A stretch of 64,000 nucleotides of DNA. Source: Cherax quadricarinatus. Lineage: Eukaryota > Arthropoda > Malacostraca > Decapoda > Parastacidae. Position numbers and translations under genes: made by a program. Below are positions 34,241 to 43,891 of the stretch, in pieces. Location of the stretch: NCBI RefSeq assembly GCF_038502225.1, contig NC_091298.1, positions 45,244,957-45,308,956 on the forward strand. The letters run 5' to 3'. Position 1 is the first letter of the stretch, and each line of letters opens with the position of its first letter. The notes beneath the pieces were generated by a model. It made no database searches, was not told the DNA's origin, and was given only the letters and a program-made list of their open reading frames with translations.

Positions 34241-34520
34241 GTCTGGTGGCTAAAGCTCCCGCTTGACACACGGAGGGCCCGGGTTCGATTCCCGGCGGGT
34301 GGAAACATTCCGACACGTTTCCTTACACCTGTTGTCCTGTTCACCTAGCAGCAAATAAGTACCTGGGTGTTAGTCGACTGGTGTGGGTCGCATCCTGGGG
34401 GACAAGATTAAGGACCCCAATGGAAATAAGTTAGACAGTCCTCGATGACGCACTGACTTTCTTGGGTTATCCTGGGTGGCTAACCCTCCGGGGTTAAAAA
34501 TCCTAACGAAATCTTATCTT
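34241..34520 (+). mobile_element. tRNA-headed SINE (copy 2)
   Basis: Plus-strand copy with GGTGGCTAAAGCTCCCGCTT, GGGTTCGATTCCCGGCGGG, the same body as the copy at 23671-23965, and a tail ending ATCTTATCTT. Only a handful of differences separate the two over about 230 bp, apart from the loop between the A and B boxes. The tRNA-like head supplies internal RNA polymerase III promoter boxes. Confidence 0.92.
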
Positions 34521-35329
34521 CATCAGAATCCTCAAGTTACTCTCCCAGTGAGCATGACCATCCATGACACATTACTCGTAAATTCCATGTTGCGGTTTAC
34601 AACAAATTTCTCTATTTACCGTATTTGTGATAGGTTAAATTAGGTTAGTTATGTTTGTCCTCTGTCAATAAAACTGAACCATTTATAAATACCGCAACCT
34701 GAATAAATGAAACACGAGATAATGGCTATAAAAAAAAATTTAATGCGTCAACTGAAAACAGGACCGAATGTTGTCACTAGAGAAATATAAGTCAGTCTCT
34801 GTTATGGCTCGTTCACGAGACACTCATTTGACTTTCTCAATAAGTGGATGGGTTCCCTGTGTCCTTGTCTTGGCAAGGAAGGACATCATTAGTGTATATT
34901 TTTCGATGATTAATCAATTTTATTTAACTGCTAAGTGTTCAGAGGCAGAAAAATTGACCAAACTAAAAAAAATAACGTTTTTGTTGGAAGTTCAGCGCAA
35001 ACTCCATTAGTTTGGAAAACATTGAATCATTCGCTCGTTGAGCATATTAATCTTCAGTTTGTTATTCTTTGGCCATGAGTCACAAATACACGAATGCCAA
35101 ATGGTATACAGCTTGATTAATACTAATAACTGGCGACAAGACACAAATAATCCGCACATGGGAGATAGTAGCTTATGGCGACGTTTCGGTCCGACTTGGA
35201 TCATTTACAAGTTTCAGAGGAAGGTTGAAGCCTCGACTCAGTCGTGTGGTTCATGATCAGCTTCACAGCTCTGGTAGAGGACTTTGTTAGACAGTGTCTG
35301 GCGTCACATCAACCGAGGAACAGCCCGCT
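34521..35329. other. no recognisable feature
   Basis: AT-rich DNA with an A-run near 34730-34737 and short frames only. Confidence 0.5.
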
Positions 35330-35390
35330 TACCTGTGTACAACCAGCAAGGATATACACACCAAGATAAGTGTATATCTCCCCATTCTGT

Positions 35391-35424
35391 GACGCTCTCC
35401 GGTGTATACACACCGGAGAGCGTC
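35391..35424. other. perfect 15-bp inverted repeat
   Basis: GACGCTCTCCGGTGT and ACACCGGAGAGCGTC separated by ATAC. It lies at the start of copy 1 of the 2.3-kb unit. At the matching point copy 4 has a different palindrome (TGTATACACA/TGTGTATACA near 51072-51093), and copy 2 has only TATACACACGGGAAAGTGTC. Confidence 0.9.
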
Positions 35425-36139
35425 TCTATCTCTCACTACACATGCACCGAGAGATTAATTTAGTTCACATTAGTGAACATTGTGTTCTGGACAGGTATTG
35501 AACCAGTGACATGCAGCCTTAATGCCCGTCGTGTAGTTGACAGTATTTAATCTTTATTACAGTTTAGGTTTATACTTAAAACATTGATGAGGCAAGTGTG
35601 TCTGTGAGAAGTGTTTGTAAGGAAAGTGTTCACAAAGTGCCTATAACAAAGTTGTTTTAGGAACTTATGACTATGTTGATAACGTTATAGCGTTCAAGTG
35701 TTGATTATAAGTATTGATAACAAAAGTGTTCATAACGAGCGTTGGTATTAAGTGTTAATAAAAATGTTGAAAACAAAAATATTAACACGAACGTTAAGAA
35801 CAAAAGTGTTGATAACTAAAACGTGGATAACAAGTGATAACAAAAGCAGAGAGCGAGTTTTTTGAAAACCAAAGTGTTGATAAGTGTTGAAAACAACACT
35901 TGATAAATGTTGGTAGAGTTGACAAGTGTTGCAGTTAACGTTGGTGACACGTACCGCAAGTGTCGCCGTTACCACGAGTCGTAAACAATAGTTTTAAGTG
36001 TTGGCCGGAGCGTTGGTAAGATCGTTGACAGAGCGAGCGTTAAACACAAGTGATATAAAAGTATTGGTAAGAGTTATTTATTAAGTGTTGATAAAAAGTA
36101 CCGATAACAAGTGTATCGATACCAGCATCTATTTCTCAG

Positions 36140-36245
36140 CACCACCTGGGCTCCAGAATCACTTGGGCCCCAGAACCACTTGGGGCCCCAGAATCACTTG
36201 GGCCCCAGAACCACTTGGGGCCCAGAACCACTTGGGATCCCATCT
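36140..36245 (+). repeat. ~20-bp ACCACTTGGG sub-repeats in copy 1
   Basis: About five copies of a 20-bp unit with CACTTGGGGCCCCAGAA or related. The equivalent in copies 2 and 4 is CACTTGGGATCCCAGCAC. Confidence 0.85.
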
Positions 36246-38356
36246 CTTCCTGGGCTCCTCAGGTTCCTGGTTACTGGCGTCATCAGGGTGTTAGCAACCG
36301 TCAAGGGAAGGTCAGTGTCATTTTTGTCAGTGGAAAAGCATTACTTATTCAACTTTACCCTAAGAGTTATTTATATTTCCCAGCTGAACTGTGGTTTAAT
36401 TAGTCAAGAAATTCAAAATTTGTATTTTGAAGATAGTTGTAGATGTAGGTGAATGACTTGTAAGTTGTGCTGGAGATACTTGGTGTGTGTTGGAGGATAC
36501 AACTGGAGGTGCTTGTTGAAGGTGTGTGCTGAAGGATACAACTGGAGGTGCTTGATGGTGATTGCTGAAGAATTCAACTGGAGGTTCTTATAGAAGGTAC
36601 GCGTATCAGGGCGTAACTGAGGATGCTTGAAAAGGCGCGCTGACAACTTGATATGCTGATACATGTAGAAAATGCAGGTAGAACAGTGCAACTGGGCATA
36701 CTTGGTGAATTAGACTGTTGAATGGTATAACAAGGAATGCCTCCAGGTGTAGGATAAATAGGTATAACTGGAAATGCTTGAAGGAGTTACTGATTGAGGT
36801 ATACTTGGGAATGACTAAAGAATGTGCAAGAATGTACAACTGAGAATGATTGAAGGTGTAGGTTATGAGTTGTAACCGGGAATGATTGATAAAGGTGGAG
36901 GTTATAAGGTGTAACCGGAAGTACTTGCTGAAGGTACAGGTTGAATGGAATACCTGGGGCATGATTAGTGTTCTATAATAAGTACTATTTACCTTGCAGG
37001 TAAGTGAGAAGTGACAACTATTATGGGAGAGTTGACCCACCATTAGTAAGGTAAATTCCTTGACGGTGGGGTTCTCTTGGTCCAAGAAATGCGTCCTGAC
37101 CTTCGCTTCTTTGAATCGATCCTGATTGCCACCCATTACACCAGGCGGTGTAAGACCCCCTTCGACTTCAGCGCAGTTTCTCTCCACATCCTCAGTATAA
37201 AAATACGAGAGTATAATGAGTTATGTCACAAAATTTGGAACCCAGATCTGGGGAAGGAGAATGAAAAAGTTCATTGTAATTAAATATTTAGGCGAGGATA
37301 TTTCAACAGACTAGTCAGTGAGGGGGAGGGGGAGACAATTGACGTGGGTAAGGAAACTTGGGTAACACGGATGTGCTTTCTCTAGTTCTCCCTGTCCCTC
37401 CAGTTTTTTTTTCTTTCCCACTGCTTTTCCTTTTCTGTGTTGTCCAGTTCAAATTTCGTAATAGGTATTTCTATTTTAATATCCAGTTTCGTGCCATCTG
37501 TTACCAGCGTCAGTTTGACTGTGTTAGGTCCCATTCATACCAACCAAGACTAAATTAATCTCCTGGTGCACCTCAGCCTCGACACTTCTGTTAAGTATCA
37601 ACACAAAACTCTTTTCTGCGATTCAGATCTCATTGTTTATTCTCCCTGTCTATACACACGGGAAAGTGTCTGTCTCCCTCAGTACACATTCACCTAGAGA
37701 TTAATTTACTTTCATATTAGTTATCATTGTGTCCTGGACATTTGTTGAACAAGTTACATGCAGCCTTAATGGTCGTAGTGTTGTCGACAGTATTTAAACT
37801 TAATCGCAAGTGTGTCTGTGGGAAGTGTTAGCAAGGAAAGTGTTCACAAATTGCCTATAACAGTTTTTTAGGAGCTTATGACAGTGTTGATGACGTTATA
37901 ATGTTGATTATAAGTATTGATTATAGTGTTGATTATAAGTATTGATAACAAAAGTGTTCACAATGAGTGTTGGTATAAAGTGCTAGTAAGTGTTGAAAAC
38001 AAAAATTTTAATAACACGAACGTTAAGAACAAAAGTATTGATAATTAAAACGTGGATAACAAGGAATAACATGAACCGAGAGCGAGTGTGTTGAGAACCA
38101 CTGTGTTAAGTGTTGAAAACACTTTATAAGAAATGTTGATAAATTGACAAGTGTTGTAAAGAACGTTGGTGACACGTACCGCGAGTGTCGCCGTTACCGC
38201 GAGTGTCCTAAATAATGGTTGGCTGGAGCGTTGGTAAGAGCGTTGAGAGAAAGAGCGTTAAACACAAGCGTGATATGAAAGTTTTGGTAAGAGTTATTTA
38301 ATAGTGTTGATAAACAGTACCGATAACAAGTGTAGCGATAACAGCATCTATTTCTC

Positions 38357-38645
38357 AGCACCACTTGGGATCCCAGCACCACTTGGGATCCCAGCACCTG
38401 GAGTTTACCTGGAGAGTTCCGGGGGTCAACGCCCCCGCGGCCCGGTCTGTGACCAGGCCTCCTGGTGGATCAGAGCCTGATCAACCAGGCTGTTGCTGCT
38501 GGCTGCACGCAAACCAACGTACGAGCCACAGCCCGGCTGGTCAGGAACCGACACCACTTGGGATCCCAGCACCACTTGGGATCCCAGCACCACTTGGGAT
38601 CCCAGCACCACTTGGGATCCCAGCACCACTTGGGATCCCAGCTCT
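38357..38645 (+). repeat. 20-bp TGGGATCCCA sub-repeats in copy 2
   Basis: Copies of CACCACTTGGGATCCCAG on both sides of the LINE fragment at 38396-38552: two before, five after. Each unit carries the 10-bp palindrome TGGGATCCCA. Confidence 0.9.
38396..38552 (-). mobile_element. 3' end of LINE D family, 5'-truncated
   Basis: About 155 bp equal to the reverse complement of the last part of LINE D (41765-41920 and 48108-48261), from ACCTGGAGTTTACCTGGAGA to GGCTGGTCAGGAAC. It is inserted inside the 20-bp sub-repeat array of copy 2. Confidence 0.92.
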
Positions 38646-39997
38646 TCCTGGTCTCTGCAGTTTCCTGGTTACTCGCGTCATCCACCGTCAAGGGAAGGCG
38701 AGTGTCGTTTTTGTCAAGAGGAAAAATATTACAGTACTTAAATTCAACTTTACCCTAAGAGTTATTTATATTTCCCAGCTGAACTGTGGTTTAATTAGTA
38801 AAGAAATTCATAATTTGTATTTTGAGGATAGTTATAGATGTAGGTGAATGACTTGTGTAAGTTGTGCTGGAGATACTTGTTGAAGGATACAACTTGAGGT
38901 TCTTATAGAAGGTGCGTTTATTAGAGTGTAACTCAGGGCGCTTGAAAAAGAGCGATGAAGTCTTGAAATGCTCCTACTTGTAGAAAATGTTGGCTGAACA
39001 GTACAGCATACTTGCTGAATTAGACTGTTGAATGATATATCTAGGAATGCCTAGATATATCTAGGAATGATATATCTAGGAATGATATATCTGGAAATGC
39101 TTTAAGGTGTAGCTTATGTAGGTTTAACAGGAAATGCTTGAATGATGTGCTGATTATGAAGTATAACTGGGAATGATTGAAGAATGTAGAGGTTATAAGA
39201 TGTAACAGGAAGTGCTTGCTGAAGGCACAGGTTAAATGGAATACCTGGCGCATGATTAGTGTTCTAATAAGTATTATTTACCTTGCAGGTAAGTGAGAAG
39301 TGACAAATATTATGGGAGAGTTGACCCACCATTAGTAAGGTAAATTCCTTGACGGTGGGGTTCTCTTGGACCAAGAAATGCGTCTTGACCATCGCTTCTT
39401 TGGGTCGATCCTGATTGCCACCCATTACCCCAGGCGGTGTAAGAACCCCTACGAGTTTAGTGCTGTTTCTCTCCACATCCTCAGTATAATAATACGAGAG
39501 TAAAAAAAAGTTGTCACAAAGTTTGGATACCAGATCTGGGGGAAGGAGAAAGAAAAAGTTCATTGTAATCACATATTTAGGCGAGGATATTTCAACAGAC
39601 GAGTCCGTGAGGGAGAGACGAGTCCATGAGGAACGAGTTTACTCTCCACTGTAAATAAAAAAAAATGTATCAACATTATACAGTGGGAAGGAGGGGGGGA
39701 GGATGCTATTGACTTGGATAAGGGAGAGTGGGGTAACACAGATGTGCATTCTCTGGTTCTTCCTTCCATTTTCTTTTTTTTATTCCTTCCCACTGCTCTT
39801 CCTTTCCGTGTTGTCCAATTCGAGGAACACATGAATAAATTTCGTAGTAGGTGTTTCTATTTCAACATCCAGTTTCGTGGCAAGTTACCAGCGTCAGTTT
39901 GACTGTTACATCCCATGCATACCAACCAAGACTGTAAATTTATCTCCTGGTGCACCTCAGCCTCGCCACTTTTCAAATTCAAAGTTTATTCTCTATA

Positions 39998-41920
39998 AAT
40001 CGAAAGAAACCCAAAGTATTTTTTCTCCTATGCCAAATCAAAATCGAGAACAACGTCCAGTATTGGGCCCCTACTTAAACAAGATGGGTCCTACACAGAT
40101 GACAACAAGGAAATGAGTGAGCTACTCAAGTCCCAATATGACTCAGTTTTTAGCAAGCCGCTAACCAGACTGAGAGTCGAAGATCAAAATGAATTTTTTA
40201 TGAGAGAGCCACAAAATTTGATTAACACAAGCCTATCCGATGTTATCCTGGCGCCAAATGACTTCGAACAGGCGATAAATGACATGCCCATGCACTCTGC
40301 CCCAGGGCCAGACTCATGGAACTCTGTGTTCATCAAGAACTGCAAGAAGCCCCTATCACGAGCCTTTTCCATCCTATGGAGAGGGAGCATGGACACGGGG
40401 GTCGTCCCACAGTTACTAAAAACAACAGACATAGCCCCACTCCACAAAGGGGGCAGTAAAGCAACAGCAAAGAACTACAGACCAATAGCACTAACATCCC
40501 ATATCATAAAAATCTTTGAAAGGGTCCTAAGAAGCAAGATCACCACGCATCTAGAAACCCATCAGTTACACAACCCAGGGCAACATGGGTTTAGAACAGG
40601 TCGCTCCTGTCTGTCTCAACTATTGGACCACTACGACAAGGTCCTAAATGCACTAGAAGACAAAAAGAATGCAGATGTAATATATACAGACTTTGCAAAA
40701 GCCTTCGACAAGTGTGACCATGGCGTAATAGCGCACAAAATGCGTGCTAAAGGAATAACAGGAAAAGTCGGTCGATGGATCTATAATTTCCTCACTAACA
40801 GAACACAGAGAGTAGTCGTCAACAGAGTAAAGTCCGAGGCAGCTACGGTGAAAAGCTCTGTTCCACAAGGCACAGTACTCGCTCCCATCTTGTTCCTCAT
40901 CCTTATATCCGACATAGACAAGGATGTCAGCCACAGCACCGTGTCTTCCTTTGCAGATGACACCCGAATCTGCATGACAGTGTCTTCCATTGCAGACACT
41001 GCAAAGCTCCAGGCAGACATCAACCAAATCTTTCAGTGGGCTGCAGAAAACAATATGAAGTTCAACGATGAGAAATTTCAATTACTCAGATATGGTAAAC
41101 ATGAGGAAATTAAATCTTCATCAGAGTACAAAACAAATTCTGGCCACAAAATAGAACGAAACACCAACGTCAAAGACCTGGGAGTGATCATGTCGGAGGA
41201 TCTCACCTTCAAGGACCATAACATTGTATCAATCGCATCTGCTAGAAAAATGACAGGATGGATAATGAGAACCTTCAAAACTAGGGAGGCCAAGCCCATG
41301 ATGACACTCTTCAGGTCACTTGTTCTATCTAGGTTGGAATATTGCTGCACACTAACAGCACCTTTCAAGGCAGGTGAAATTGCCGACCTAGAAAATGTAC
41401 AGAGAACTTTCACGGCGCGCATAACGGAGATAAAACACCTCAATTATTGGGAGCGCTTGAGGTTCCTAAACCTGTATTCCCTGGAACGCAGGAGGGAGAG
41501 ATACATGATTATATACACCTGGAAAATCCTAGAGGGACTAGTACCGAACTTGCACACGAAAATCACCCACTACGAAAGCAAAAGACTTGGCAGACGATGC
41601 ACCATCCCCCCAATGAAAAGCAGGGGTGTCACTAGCACGTTAAGAGACCATACAATAAGTGTCAGGGGCCCGAGACTGTTCAACTGCCTCCCAGCACACA
41701 AAAGGGGGATTACCAACAGACCCCTGGCAGTCTTCAAGCTGGCACTGGACAAGCACCTAAAGTCAGTTCCGGATCAGCCGGGCTGTGGCTCGTATGTTGG
41801 TTTGCGTGCAGCCAGCAGCAACAGCCTGGTTGATCAGGCTCTGATCCACCAGGAGGCCTGGTCTCAGACCGGGCCGCGGGGGCGTTGACCCCCGGAACTC
41901 TCTCCAGGTAAACTCCAGGT
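39998..41920 (+). mobile_element. LINE D1, 5'-truncated copy
   Basis: Shares sequence with LINE D2 from the point equivalent to 46335 to the end, with very few differences. The endonuclease and ORF1 are absent, which is typical of incomplete target-primed reverse transcription. The 3' end is TCTCCAGGTAAACTCCAGGT. Confidence 0.93.
40113..41888 (+). CDS. reverse transcriptase fragment of LINE D1
   Basis: 591 residues, open throughout, lacking the N-terminal endonuclease. RT motifs: KTTDIAPLHKGGSKATAKNY, GQHGFRTGRSCLSQLL, YTDFAKAFDKCDHGVI, SVPQGTVLAPILFLILISD and SSFADDTRICMTV, so both catalytic Asp motifs are present. It differs from the matching part of D2 at only a few positions, e.g. LAPNDF for LTPNDF, KATAKN for KAIAKN, TAKLQ for TARLQ, HKRG for HIRG and DQALIH for DQGLIH. 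It has no promoter or endonuclease and is best seen as a dead but young retrocopy. The start used is the first in-frame ATG, GAAATGAGTG. Confidence 0.85.
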   Translation: MSELLKSQYDSVFSKPLTRLRVEDQNEFFMREPQNLINTSLSDVILAPNDFEQAINDMPMHSAPGPDSWNSVFIKNCKKPLSRAFSILWRGSMDTGVVPQLLKTTDIAPLHKGGSKATAKNYRPIALTSHIIKIFERVLRSKITTHLETHQLHNPGQHGFRTGRSCLSQLLDHYDKVLNALEDKKNADVIYTDFAKAFDKCDHGVIAHKMRAKGITGKVGRWIYNFLTNRTQRVVVNRVKSEAATVKSSVPQGTVLAPILFLILISDIDKDVSHSTVSSFADDTRICMTVSSIADTAKLQADINQIFQWAAENNMKFNDEKFQLLRYGKHEEIKSSSEYKTNSGHKIERNTNVKDLGVIMSEDLTFKDHNIVSIASARKMTGWIMRTFKTREAKPMMTLFRSLVLSRLEYCCTLTAPFKAGEIADLENVQRTFTARITEIKHLNYWERLRFLNLYSLERRRERYMIIYTWKILEGLVPNLHTKITHYESKRLGRRCTIPPMKSRGVTSTLRDHTISVRGPRLFNCLPAHKRGITNRPLAVFKLALDKHLKSVPDQPGCGSYVGLRAASSNSLVDQALIHQEAWSQTGPRGR

Positions 41921-41984
41921 AAGGATTACAATGCTGAGTTTGATAAATTAGACACATGTGCAACTCTAGGGTATCTTTATTGAG

Positions 41985-42020
41985 GAAACGTTTCGCCAAA
42001 CAGTGGCTTCATCAGTCCAT
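41985..42020 (-). ncRNA. hammerhead ribozyme-like motif (left arm)
   Basis: Mirror copy of the right-arm motif: CTGATGA at 42015-42009 and GAAAC at 41994-41990 on the minus strand. One mismatch in stem II (GCCAC against TTGGC) makes it weaker than the right-arm copy. Confidence 0.4.
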
Positions 42021-42414
42021 ACGTAGGAGAAACTTGAAGAACAGGAGGAGAATGAGGTAATCAGTCCCTCAACCTTGAGTCGATGTGTTCAGTCCATCAA
42101 TCTTGAATAGAATACGGCATATGAGCGGAGAAGCAGCTTATAAACCGTATGGCAGGAGAGGTCCAGCAGTCATAGGTCGTGTCACATTTGTTCAATGTGG
42201 AAGTAGGTCGTGCCCAAGAATTAGGCAAGTGAAGAATTCCTAAGTATTAAGATCCCAAGAAGTTGCAGTGTCTGACAGGTTTGTAGATGAATGGTTTATA
42301 AGCTGCTTCTCCGCTCATATGCCGTATTCTACTCAAGATTGATGGACTGAACACATCGACTCAAGGTTGAGGGACTGATTACCTCATTCTCCTCCTGTTC
42401 TTCAAGTTTCTCCT

Positions 42415-42460
42415 ACGTATGGACTGATGAAGCCACTGTGTGGCGAAACGTTTCCTCAAT
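42415..42460 (+). ncRNA. hammerhead ribozyme-like motif (right arm)
   Basis: CTGATGA (42424-42430), stem II GCCAC (42432-42436) / GTGGC (42440-42444) with loop TGT, then GAAAC (42445-42449). Upstream TCC and GGA around TACGTA could form a short stem I. Stem III and a clear cleavage triplet are not obvious, so self-cleavage is unproven. Confidence 0.45.
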
Positions 42461-42541
42461 AAAGATACCCTAGAGTTGCACATGTGTCTAATTTATCAAC
42501 ATGTCGGTTCTCTGAACCATTCACCTACAAATGCTGAGTTT

Positions 42542-43891
42542 ACAGAATTTGGTTATCGTGTGGTTTACATGTAGTAAAATAATAATTACAGAGTGTTGTG
42601 TCAGGGTGTCAGCGTGCCTCGTTGTGCTCCGGGTTATCTCGTGTTTTCACGGTCGCTCTTACGTGCTAGAACTTTAATTGGTGTCATCAATCCTATACGA
42701 TACATCCCTCTAGCGCCTGGAACCAATCTTGGGCGGAAAACATTATATACTGAGTCAAAAAAGGAGAATTAGTGTGCACTACCTAGCAGAGTTTACTGCC
42801 AGAGGGGAATCATAGGCCTGTGTCCCGGGTGAAAAAAAATAATAATAATTGAACTTTTCGTGTCAGAGGAAAGAAAGTCTCCCTGATAACATTGAGTATA
42901 CATAGTGTATAGTGTATACTACAGTGGCTCCCTAGTATATTGATGATAAAGGCTAAAGTGTCATTTGAAAACAGGTGAATTTGTAAATGAAGTGATAAGC
43001 CTATAGAGGCAGGTGCCAGAAGTCGCCAGAAACTTACCACAGGTCAGCTGTTTTAATAATCTTCCTGGCCTGCTAGTGTACTCGCATATAATCTAGTGAT
43101 ACCAGTGAATAGCAGAATACAGTGTTGTAGTAGCAACTAACCAGTATTATAATGGTACTTAGTGGAGTGGAGTGACTTTCATTAGTTTCTTTTTCTTGAA
43201 TTACCAGACGTTACTGTGAATTTCATATAACCTGTAGTTACCAGCGGTCGCAATATACACAACGAGAAGCAATTATTACTACAGAAAAAGCGTCCTTCCT
43301 CCAAAATTTGCACCAGTCAACTATAGTGATAATATAGCATTTATTGTGGTGGGACGGACAAAAAAAAAAAAAAAAAAAAAAAAATAGAAAAGCTAGATAC
43401 AGCGATTGATAAACAAGGGTGGAGGTCGACCGTTCGTCATTGTAGGAGTGCCAGCAGTCACCGATTTCTTCAACACGCAAGTTATACTTTTGTATCAGTC
43501 AAATCACATATTACTCGGGTAGATAATTTCCAGTAGAGCCTTCATGTGCTAGCTCAAATCACCGACCAGTATGTTTAAATAAGTGACCCACTGATCAGAT
43601 CAGATCGACTGGTCCGAACCCTTGACTGGTCCAAACCCTTGACTGGTCCGAACCCGGGACTGGTTTCAAACGGTTTCGTTGGACAATAAAGCAGACTGTA
43701 AACGGATGGGGTTGTAGGCGCCCTTATAAACACAAACATTAAAAATCAGGAACGTGACGGTAAGCTGTCCAATATACAAAAACAGTTAGAAACAGAAATA
43801 CAAATAGCTAGAGCTTCATTTAAGGAGGTTATTAATAGAATATTCAAGAGGTTGCTAGTAGAATTGCAGTAAATCAACCATTCAAATCATT
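42542..43891 (+). promoter_or_regulatory. probable 5' leader of LINE D2
   Basis: About 1.35 kb with no long frame before the ORF1 ATG. It contains a run of 25 A at 43360-43384. Internal promoters usually lie in such leaders, but no motif decides this. Part of it may belong to the insertion site and not to the element. Confidence 0.4.

Larger units (their letters stand above)
35330..37600 (+). repeat. 2.3-kb repeat unit, copy 1
   Basis: First of four copies of a long repeat of unknown class. Landmarks in order: boundary hairpin (35391-35424); GTGACATGCAGCC; a region of recurring TTGATAAC phrases; a block of about 20-bp ACCACTTGGG repeats (36140-36240); CTAAGAGTTATTTATATTTC; a degenerate stretch with GGAATGATTG phrases; CTTGCAGGTAAGTGAGAAGT; GGTAAATTCCTTGACGGTGG; and ATACCAACCAAGAC near the end. 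No frame is conserved between copies, so it is not a coding gene as read. Confidence 0.8.
37600..39997 (+). repeat. 2.3-kb repeat unit, copy 2
   Basis: Directly follows copy 1 with the same order of landmarks, so the two are in tandem. It differs by an expanded 20-bp block at 38357-38640 that contains a LINE D 3' fragment, and by short AGGAATGATATATCT duplications near 39030-39100. It ends at about 39997, where LINE D1 begins. Confidence 0.8.
41942..42530. mobile_element. fold-back insertion with 206-bp arms, Penelope-like
   Basis: Arms 41941-42146 and 42293-42498 are reverse complements over 206 bp with about two mismatches; the spacer is 146 bp. An 11-bp direct repeat ATGCTGAGTTT at 41931-41941 and 42531-42541, exactly 600 bp apart, fits a target duplication. 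Both arms carry a hammerhead-like CTGATGA ... GAAAC core. AACCATTCACCTACAA at the right end is mirrored by TTGTAGATGAATGGTT at 42281-42296. Related ends recur at 9530, 50239, 55640 and 59540. Assignment to Penelope-like elements is inference from these motifs and from the inverted-copy structure. Confidence 0.75.

Noticed and set aside
34241..34320. Functional tRNA gene
   Set aside because: A and B boxes are present, but the acceptor arm is not formed, the loop between boxes varies between copies, and a conserved non-tRNA body follows. It is a SINE head.
36085..36452. Frames through the ACCACTTGGG repeats (GPRTTW / LGPQNH readings)
   Set aside because: Low-complexity readings of a 20-bp repeat that differ in each copy of the 2.3-kb unit.
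40113..41888. D1 reverse transcriptase as a domesticated host gene
   Set aside because: Almost identical to D2 and 5'-truncated at a typical point; a young retrocopy explains it without any host function.
43360..43384. Poly(A) run as the 3' tail of a processed pseudogene
   Set aside because: No coding remnant or polyadenylation signal lies upstream and no target duplication was found; it lies in the probable leader of LINE D2.
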